Of a stretch of DNA of 64,000 nucleotides, positions 58,056 through 64,000 are shown one piece after another; the first letter of the stretch is position 1; every line of letters starts with the position of its first letter. The stretch is from Enterobacter sp. Bisph1 (lineage in GTDB: Bacteria; Pseudomonadota; Gammaproteobacteria; Enterobacterales; Enterobacteriaceae). Position numbers and translations under genes: made by a program. A model generated the notes under the pieces. The model had not been told where the DNA came from. It was given only the letters and a program-made list of their open reading frames with translations, and did no database searches. The stretch covers positions 1-64,000 of the forward strand of contig NZ_JXAG01000050.1 of the NCBI RefSeq assembly GCF_000814905.1. The letters run 5' to 3'.

Positions 58056-58697
58056 TCAGGCATGGGTCTCTTGCCAGTCCGCCAGCGTATAGAGCGTGGC
58101 ACCCGCAGCGGCCATATCCATAAACGCCTGCGGGCTGTCCTGCGCAGTCAGGTTGACGCCGCGACAGCCATCGGTAATGACATTTACGTCGTAGCCCAGC
58201 GTCAGCGCATCCAGCACGGTAAATTTCACGCAGTAATCGGTGGCTAAACCCAGCACCACCAGTTCGCGAATGCCGTGCTGTTGTAACCAGCCGTGCAGCG
58301 CCGTTTGCTGGCGTTGGCCGTTGTCGAAAAAGGCGCTGTAGCTATCAATCTGCGGGTTCTCACCCTTGTGAAACACCGCGTCAATGGCGCGCTGATTGAG
58401 CAATGGGTGCAGCGCTGCGCCTTCGCTATCTTGTACACAGTGATCGGGCCAAAAGGTTTGCGGTAAACCCGCCAGTTCGCCTGTGCTAAAGGGTTCAACA
58501 TTATGCTGGCTGGCGAAACTGCCGTGATGTAACGGATGCCAGTCCTGGCTTGCCACCACGGCGTCGCCGCGGGTTTTACACCAGGTTATCATTGCGTTGG
58601 CGATATCCACGGTACTGTCGCCTTCCGCCACAGCCAGCGCGCCACCAGCGCAAAAATCGTTTTGAATATCGACCAACAGCAGGGCACGCTGCGTCAT
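58056..58697 (-). CDS. pncA: Nicotinamidase
   Basis: Hydrolyses nicotinamide to nicotinate in NAD recycling. 213 residues from ATG 58697 (MTQRALLLVDIQNDF), preceded by AAGGAGA; the ATG at 58715 would lie within the end of ansA and lacks a site. Catalytic triad: Asp in VDIQNDF, Lys in FHKGENP, Cys in LATDYCVKFT. Metal ligands are in SQDWHPLHHGSFA. It begins 11 bases after the ansA stop, so the two are cotranscribed. Confidence 0.97.
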   Translation of the reverse strand: MTQRALLLVDIQNDFCAGGALAVAEGDSTVDIANAMITWCKTRGDAVVASQDWHPLHHGSFASQHNVEPFSTGELAGLPQTFWPDHCVQDSEGAALHPLLNQRAIDAVFHKGENPQIDSYSAFFDNGQRQQTALHGWLQQHGIRELVVLGLATDYCVKFTVLDALTLGYDVNVITDGCRGVNLTAQDSPQAFMDMAAAGATLYTLADWQETHA

Positions 58698-58707
58698 AAA
58701 CGTCTCC

Positions 58708-59724
58708 TTATTCATCTGGGGTCAGTTCACCGCGCAGGTTCTGCGTCATGGTCTGACGAATGGTGCTGGCGTCCAGATCCTGGCTTAACAGATAGTGAAG
58801 TTTAGTCAGGGTCGCTTCCACCGTCATATCCGCACCGCCAATCACCCCCGCGTGGGCGAGGGCATTGCCGGTGGCGTAGCCGCCCATATTCACTTTGCCG
58901 GACATACATTGCGTCAGGTTGACCACCACAATACCGCGCGCGCTGGCTTCCTCTAGCGCTTTGAGGAACTCGCCGTTTTGCGGCGCATTCCCCACGCCGT
59001 AGGAGCGCAGGATAAGTGCCTTCACCGGCTGAAGCAGAAAGTTACGCACCACATCGGCAGAGATACCCGGATAAATTGTCACCACGCCAATCGGCTGCGG
59101 AGTTATCGGATGCACCACCAGTTCGCCAACGGTACTGGGCGCAGGCGGTGTGCCGAGGCGGCGAATATGGATCCCCGCTTCCAGCAGCGGCGCAAGGTTA
59201 GGCGAAGCGAAGGCGTCGAAACCGTCGGCGTGCGCTTTGGTGGTCCGGTTACCGCGATAGAGGCGATTATTGAAGAATAAGGTGACTTCGTTAATCGGGA
59301 AATTGGCCGCGACGTACAGCGCATTAAGCAGGTTGATTTGTCCGTCGGAACGCAGTTCTGCGAGGGGAATTTGTGACCCTGTCACAATTACCGGCTTGCC
59401 GAGGTTTTCCAGCATAAACGACAGTGCCGAGGCAGTGTAAGCCATCGTATCGGTGCCGTGCAAAATGACAAAGCCGTCATACTCGTCGTAATGGGCCTGG
59501 ATATCGTCGGCGATATGCTGCCAGTCTTCCGGCGTCATATCGGAGGAGTCCATCAACGGCGCATATTCATGAATAGTGAAGTCAGGCATTTCCGGGCGAT
59601 GAAACTCCGGCATTAGCGCCAGCTGGCGCTGGAGGTGGCCAGAAACGGGCACATAGCCGTGTTCGGAGCGTTGCATACCGATAGTCCCGCCAGTGTAGGC
59701 AACGTAAATGGATTTTTTTTGCAT
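58708..59724 (-). CDS. ansA: L-asparaginase I, cytoplasmic
   Basis: 338 residues, the E. coli length. Asparaginase/glutaminase fold with the first catalytic threonine in YVAYTGGTIGMQR and the second in VILHGTDTMAYTASALSF. The enzyme hydrolyses asparagine in the cytosol and in E. coli is allosterically controlled by asparagine. The start ATG at 59724 follows a weak site. Upstream is sppA with a terminator between. Confidence 0.97.
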   Translation of the reverse strand: MQKKSIYVAYTGGTIGMQRSEHGYVPVSGHLQRQLALMPEFHRPEMPDFTIHEYAPLMDSSDMTPEDWQHIADDIQAHYDEYDGFVILHGTDTMAYTASALSFMLENLGKPVIVTGSQIPLAELRSDGQINLLNALYVAANFPINEVTLFFNNRLYRGNRTTKAHADGFDAFASPNLAPLLEAGIHIRRLGTPPAPSTVGELVVHPITPQPIGVVTIYPGISADVVRNFLLQPVKALILRSYGVGNAPQNGEFLKALEEASARGIVVVNLTQCMSGKVNMGGYATGNALAHAGVIGGADMTVEATLTKLHYLLSQDLDASTIRQTMTQNLRGELTPDE

Positions 59725-59744
59725 AGTTATAGTCTGGCTTAATC

Positions 59745-59770
59745 AAAAAAATCCCCTCCGGCGGAGGGGA
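59745..59770 (-). terminator. Terminator of sppA
   Basis: TCCCCTCCG and CGGAGGGGA form a 9-bp stem with a single central base; on the minus strand TTTTTT follows. It is 15 bases past the sppA stop. Confidence 0.82.
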
Positions 59771-59785
59771 CGTATTAAACGCATT

Positions 59786-61639
59786 TTAGCGGATATTGGC
59801 GCAGTTCAAACAGAGCGCATAGCGATTTTGTGGATCGTTAAACACCGCCAGTTTATCGGTTTCGGCTTTTACTTCCTGTGCCGCCTTCGCCAGCGGTGCA
59901 GGCAGGTAGGCCTGTAACGCTTTAGGCAGCATGGCGCTTACCGAACCGGACATACTGTCGAGTACCCGATCGAAGAAGCTTGGTTCTTCTTCGTAGTAAT
60001 CCACATGCCACTGCTTAAGTTTCGCCAGCTCCGCCGCTTTCGCCAGCGCGTCATCAAAATCGCCCAGCGCATCAACCAGCCCGTTACTTTTCGCGTCCTG
60101 GCCGGTCCAGACGTGGCCCTGAGCAATTTTATCCACCTGTTCAGGCGTACTGTTGCGTGATTTCGCCACCAGCGTAATAAAGCGTTTGTAGCCGTTCTCA
60201 ATGCTGAGCTGCATCATCTGCGACACTTCGTTGGGTAGCGCTTTGGTCATGCTGACATCCGCCAGCGGTGACGTCGCCACGCCATCGGTATGCACACCAA
60301 TGCTATCCAGGCTGTTCTCCAGCGTGTTGATAACGCCGAAGATACCAATAGAACCCGTCAGGGTGCTGGCGTTGGCGACAATATAGTTCGCCGGGGTGGA
60401 GATCCAGTAACCGCCGGACGCCGCCATGCCGCCCATCGATACCACCACCGGTTTACCCGCCGCGCGCGCGGCCGCCAGTTCAGAACGAATCACTTCCGAG
60501 GCGCTGACGCTACCGCCAGGGCTGTTGACGCGTAGCACAATGGCTTTCACTTTAGGATCAAGACGCGCGTCGCGGATCTGTCCCGCAGTGGTATCACCGC
60601 CAACATTACCCGGCGTTTCATCGCCGTCCATGATCGCGCCGTTGGCGAAGATAACCGCCACGGTATCGCCAACATCGCTGGGTCGTTTAGTCTGGTAATC
60701 ATAGAAACTGACCGCGCGGAAGTTCTTCTCCTCGGCGCTCCAGCCAAACTGTTTAACCATGGCTTTTTCCGCCTCGGCTGCGCTGCCCAGTTCATCCACC
60801 AGCTTGTTATCCAGCGCATATTTCGCCGTGTCGCCATCGGCCTTACGCAGGCCATCAAGCATCGCCTGGGCACCGGGGAACACTTGCTGGGCAGTTATTT
60901 GGCGATTCGCCGCCACGGTATTGAGATAGTTCTGCCACAGCTCATTGATCCAGCGGCTATCCGCTTCGCGCGCGGCATCAGACATATCATCGCGAATAAA
61001 CGGTTCTACCGCAGATTTATAGGTGCCGACGCGGAAGACATGGGTGGTGACTTTCAGCTTATCGAGCAGGGTTTTGTAGTAAAGGCCATTGGTGGCAAAA
61101 CCGTGCAGATCGACCACGCCCTGCGGCGAGAGCCAGATCTTATTGGCGAAGCTTGCCAGATAATATTGCCCCTGGCTGTAGTTATCGCCAACGGCATATA
61201 CCGGTTTGCCGCTGTCGCGGAATTCGCGCAGCGCTTTACCGATATACTGCATCGACGGTTGGTCGGCACCGGCAAAGTTTTTCAGATCCATCACAATCCC
61301 GGTGATGTTCCGGTCATGCTGCGCCTGGCGAATAGTATCGACGATATCGAACAGTGAGTTTTCCTGCAGGCGATCGGAACTGGCCCCGAACAACTGGCGA
61401 CCCAGCGCGCCCAGGCGACCGCTGGCGGAAGTTTTATCCACCACCACACCGGAAATATCCAGCAGTAACGCGCCGCGGCTCTCATGACTGGCTTTGCCAT
61501 CGCTCATCTGTATCCAGACCCCGGCGACAACCAGCACCAGCAGAATAAAGAAAAGGTTCAGCACCAGATTGCGGAAAAAGTTCAGCAATCGCCAGCTCCA
61601 CTTAAAAAAACCGGCAATAAAACGCCCAAGGGTTCGCAT
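59786..61639 (-). CDS. sppA: Signal peptide peptidase SppA, protease IV
   Basis: 617 residues (E. coli 618). An inner-membrane anchor ([19 protein letters not shown], about 26-45) is followed by two serine-peptidase domains in the periplasm. The general-base lysine is in the first domain ([18 protein letters not shown] region) and the nucleophile serine in the second domain ([14 protein letters not shown]). The substrate-binding glycine loop [12 protein letters not shown] is near residue 345. Digests signal peptides released by the leader peptidase. Divergent from ydjA. Confidence 0.97.
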   Translation of the reverse strand: MRTLGRFIAGFFKWSWRLLNFFRNLVLNLFFILLVLVVAGVWIQMSDGKASHESRGALLLDISGVVVDKTSASGRLGALGRQLFGASSDRLQENSLFDIVDTIRQAQHDRNITGIVMDLKNFAGADQPSMQYIGKALREFRDSGKPVYAVGDNYSQGQYYLASFANKIWLSPQGVVDLHGFATNGLYYKTLLDKLKVTTHVFRVGTYKSAVEPFIRDDMSDAAREADSRWINELWQNYLNTVAANRQITAQQVFPGAQAMLDGLRKADGDTAKYALDNKLVDELGSAAEAEKAMVKQFGWSAEEKNFRAVSFYDYQTKRPSDVGDTVAVIFANGAIMDGDETPGNVGGDTTAGQIRDARLDPKVKAIVLRVNSPGGSVSASEVIRSELAAARAAGKPVVVSMGGMAASGGYWISTPANYIVANASTLTGSIGIFGVINTLENSLDSIGVHTDGVATSPLADVSMTKALPNEVSQMMQLSIENGYKRFITLVAKSRNSTPEQVDKIAQGHVWTGQDAKSNGLVDALGDFDDALAKAAELAKLKQWHVDYYEEEPSFFDRVLDSMSGSVSAMLPKALQAYLPAPLAKAAQEVKAETDKLAVFNDPQNRYALCLNCANIR

Positions 61640-61801
61640 GTATTCTCCCTGCTAGTTAACGACCACCGCTGCCCGAGCGGCAAAGTGTGGTTATCCTAAT
61701 TACCCCGCCGCCTCTTGTCAGCAGGAATCGCCTGCGGCGCTGTAACAATTTCTATGCGCGTGTTAATTTTAGGAACAATTTTCACTACAGGAGTTTAACT
61801 A

Positions 61802-62353
61802 ATGGACGCACTTGAACTGCTCGTCAATCGTCGCAGCGCATCCCGGCTGGCAGAACCGGCCCCGGCAGGAGAACAACTGGAGAATATTTTGCGCGCCGGT
61901 ATGCGCGCGCCGGACCACGGTACGCTTCAGCCATGGCATTTTTTTGTTATTGAAGGCGAAGGGCGCGAGCGCTTCAGCCAGGCGCTGGAGCAGGGCGCGA
62001 TAGCCGCAGGCGAAGAAGAAAAAGCCATTGAAAAAGCGCGCACCTCGCCGTTTCGTGCACCGATGATTATCGCCGTGGTGGCAAAATGCGAAGAGCATCA
62101 TAAAGTGCCGCAGTGGGAGCAGTTGCTCTCGGCGGGTTGTGCGGTGATGGCGATGCAGATGGCGGCGCTGGCGCAAGGGTTTAACGGTATCTGGCGCACC
62201 GGCCCGCTGACGGATAGCCCGGTGGTACGTCAGGCATTTGGCTGTCGCGAATTGGATCGGATCGTCGGTTTTCTCTATCTCGGCACGCCGCAGTTAAAAG
62301 CTTCCACCACCGTTACCGTTGCGGACACCGCGCCGTTCGTGACGCGTTTTTAA
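61802..62353 (+). CDS. ydjA: Nitroreductase family protein YdjA
   Basis: 183 residues, the E. coli length. FMN-binding nitroreductase fold: [13 protein letters not shown] binds the FMN phosphate, then [15 protein letters not shown] and [13 protein letters not shown]. Substrate in the cell is unknown. An AGGAG-containing site (CAGGAGTTTAACTA) precedes the ATG. In E. coli ydjA lies directly before selD. Here an acid-phosphatase gene on the other strand is inserted between them. Confidence 0.95.
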   Translation: MDALELLVNRRSASRLAEPAPAGEQLENILRAGMRAPDHGTLQPWHFFVIEGEGRERFSQALEQGAIAAGEEEKAIEKARTSPFRAPMIIAVVAKCEEHHKVPQWEQLLSAGCAVMAMQMAALAQGFNGIWRTGPLTDSPVVRQAFGCRELDRIVGFLYLGTPQLKASTTVTVADTAPFVTRF

Positions 62354-62451
62354 TCAAGACACACGGCGAGCGGCGGCCATAGCCCGCACGCGCTACCCGT
62401 GTAGCTGTTTCCTCTTCTCTGAGGGAGCAGAATCGCAATCAAACCCTACGT

Positions 62452-62475
62452 TGTGCGCCCCGGTCGGGGCGCACA
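62452..62475. terminator. Perfect 10-bp hairpin between ydjA and the phosphatase
   Basis: TGTGCGCCCC and GGGGCGCACA pair over GGTC. It sits between two convergent genes, near the stop of the phosphatase. No T-run is seen on either strand. Confidence 0.6.
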
Positions 62476-62489
62476 TTATCTCAGTGGCA

Positions 62490-63236
62490 TTACTTATGGC
62501 TGGCGGCAAATTCCTCTTTCGCTTTCTGCAACTGCTGCTGGAAAGCCGGATTAGTGTGCAGCGTGGCAACCACGGCGGATCCGACAATGCGCGCCGCATC
62601 CACATCGCTCTGCCAGTGGTAACCGCAGATCACCCGGCTTTGCCCCAGATCGTATCCGCGTTTGAGGATCTGATCCTGGCGCTGCGGGTTGATCTCTGCC
62701 AGCACCAGCGCTGTAGCCCAACCGATAGAGGTATGGCCGGATGGGTAAGAGCCGTTTTTCGCCAGTTTATCCTGCTCGGCGGTATTGCAGGTTGGCACGC
62801 CATAGAAGGCAAACGGGCGAATACGCATATATTTTTGCTTCGCGCCGCGCGTCGCCAGATCGCCGGCATCTTCAATCATATTGGTTAACAGTTTGTGCAG
62901 CTGCGGCGCGTCTTGTTCGGTGATCGGCGCGCCAAAGGCAGCAGAGAAGGCGTTTGCCACGCCGCCGCTGCTCAGGTTCGCGTCTTCCGCTGCCAGTTTG
63001 CCACGTTCGGTATCGCGTAGCATGCGGCCTTGTTCATACATTGCCTGGTCGTTTAAAAAGGCGATGCTGCCCACTTCCGGCGGCGGCGGTAACAGCGCCA
63101 GACTGTCGATAGCCTGGGCATTTTTCAGGTAATAGAGATCGGGTTTGGTCGAAGCGTCATTTCCCGACGGGACGAGCGCAAAAGCGCTGGTGGAGAGTAA
63201 GCTGGCAACACAAAATGCAATAATATTTTTTTTCAT
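62490..63236 (-). CDS. Class A non-specific acid phosphatase (PhoC/PhoN type)
   Basis: 248 residues with a signal peptide ending at TSAFA. The class A signature K-x6-RP...PSGH...SR-x5-H-x3-D is complete: [20 protein letters not shown] and [12 protein letters not shown]. Periplasmic enzyme that removes phosphate from many organic phosphomonoesters. The size and start ([17 protein letters not shown]) are like PhoC of Klebsiella and Morganella. It is not in this place in E. coli K-12 and looks like an insertion between ydjA and selD. In other species expression is phosphate- or PhoP-regulated; a PhoP box was not identified here. Confidence 0.9.
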   Translation of the reverse strand: MKKNIIAFCVASLLSTSAFALVPSGNDASTKPDLYYLKNAQAIDSLALLPPPPEVGSIAFLNDQAMYEQGRMLRDTERGKLAAEDANLSSGGVANAFSAAFGAPITEQDAPQLHKLLTNMIEDAGDLATRGAKQKYMRIRPFAFYGVPTCNTAEQDKLAKNGSYPSGHTSIGWATALVLAEINPQRQDQILKRGYDLGQSRVICGYHWQSDVDAARIVGSAVVATLHTNPAFQQQLQKAKEEFAASHK

Positions 63237-63500
63237 TATCGGTTCCTTTCGGCGAAATAGCCTCTATAGCCTTCAGTGGCGATTGTCATATTTCTGTCAC
63301 AAAAACGCGCAAAGAACGGTGCGGTCACTCGCAAAATGGTCGATGTATCGATTGAGATGATGTGAATGGCTAAAAAATTATCAACGGTGATGGCTGTTTC
63401 GTTTGCTTAATGAGCAATAATGCGCGAATTAAGCGTACCAGACTTACCAGCTAAGCCATTGGGCGCTACCATAGCGCGATTGCAATGACAGGAGATGTCC

Positions 63501-64000
63501 ATGAGCGAGCAAGCTATTCGTTTAACGCAATACAGCCACGGAGCCGGTTGCGGTTGTAAAATTTCCCCTAAAGTGCTGGATACTATCCTGCATAGCGAGC
63601 AGGCGAAGTTTCTCGACCCGAACCTGCTTGTTGGCAATGAAACGCGTGATGACGCCGCCGTTTACGATCTGGGTAACGGCACCTGCGTTATCAGCACCAC
63701 CGACTTTTTTATGCCGATTGTCGATAATCCCTTCGATTTTGGCCGTATTGCGGCGACCAACGCCATTAGCGACGTTTTCGCTATGGGCGGAAAACCGATT
63801 ATGGCGATAGCTATTCTCGGCTGGCCGTTGGATAAACTGGCACCGGAAATTGCCCGTGAGGTGATTGAGGGTGGGCGATTCGCCTGCCAGCAGGCGGGCA
63901 TTGCGCTGGCGGGAGGCCACTCCATCGACGCGCCGGAACCGATTTTTGGCCTTGCCGTGACCGGCGTGGTACCCACCGAGCGGGTGAAGAAAAACAGCAC
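63501..64000 (+). CDS. selD: Selenide, water dikinase, 3' end beyond the window
   Basis: Makes selenophosphate from selenide and ATP for selenocysteine and selenouridine synthesis. The frame is open from ATG 63501 (AGGAG seven bases before) to the end of the window, about 166 residues of the usual 347. The active-site Cys17 and Lys20 are in [13 protein letters not shown], so the protein uses cysteine, not selenocysteine. Further motifs: [20 protein letters not shown] and [13 protein letters not shown]. The gene is cut off by the window edge. Confidence 0.95.
   Translation, partial: MSEQAIRLTQYSHGAGCGCKISPKVLDTILHSEQAKFLDPNLLVGNETRDDAAVYDLGNGTCVISTTDFFMPIVDNPFDFGRIAATNAISDVFAMGGKPIMAIAILGWPLDKLAPEIAREVIEGGRFACQQAGIALAGGHSIDAPEPIFGLAVTGVVPTERVKKNS

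Overview
The window is chromosomal DNA of an enterobacterium. Gene content and order point to the Kosakonia/Enterobacter/Klebsiella part of the Enterobacteriaceae; I cannot name the species. Two long blocks keep E. coli order. Block 1 (1-17.4 kb) is nagK-cobB-potDCBA-pepT-roxA-phoQP-purB-hflD-mnmA-nudJ-rluE-icd. Block 2 (about 31-64 kb) is leuE, yoaJ, dgcP, yoaF, yeaO, nimT, nimR, yeaL, yeaK, yeaH, yeaG, mipA, yeaE, yeaD, gapA, msrB, yeaC, pncA, ansA, sppA, ydjA, selD. In E. coli K-12 these blocks lie far apart, so the window spans a rearrangement joint at the 3' end of icd, a known lambdoid phage attachment gene.

The joint (17.4-30 kb) is low-GC, repeatedly broken accessory DNA. It holds prophage debris: two pieces of one DNA methyltransferase, a holin fused to that methyltransferase's tail, a second holin, an IS200/IS605-type remnant and an IS3-type remnant. 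Among them lie genes that look like secreted antibacterial effectors and their immunity proteins: an amidase-like effector with a periplasmic immunity protein, a frameshifted membrane-active toxin with a multi-span immunity protein, an orphan half copy of that immunity gene, and a toxin tail followed by an ankyrin-repeat lipoprotein. A GH28 polygalacturonase suggests contact with plants. No secretion apparatus is in the window. A second copy of the amidase/immunity pair, with its effector truncated, sits inside the spermidine/putrescine operon between potB and potC.

Block 2 carries further insertions: a GAF-GGDEF-EAL phosphodiesterase, a glutamine-amidotransferase-like gene, a four-gene polar amino acid ABC transporter, a class A acid phosphatase, and a five-gene Dlt-like operon between yeaG and mipA. 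The Dlt-like operon has a carrier protein, an adenylating ligase, an MBOAT acyltransferase, a DltD-like SGNH protein and a 40-residue DltX-like peptide. It is the strongest candidate for a little-described system: Dlt pathways modify Gram-positive teichoic acid, and this copy differs at positions that set amino-acid choice and acyl transfer in the classical enzymes.

Other points are a PhoQ sensor that lacks the acidic cluster of E. coli PhoQ, two tandem LexA boxes before a DinI-like gene, a hairpin that buries the ribosome-binding site of the ABC transporter ATPase, and a candidate small RNA between dgcP and yoaF. All names rest on recalled protein families and motifs read by eye; no database search was run.
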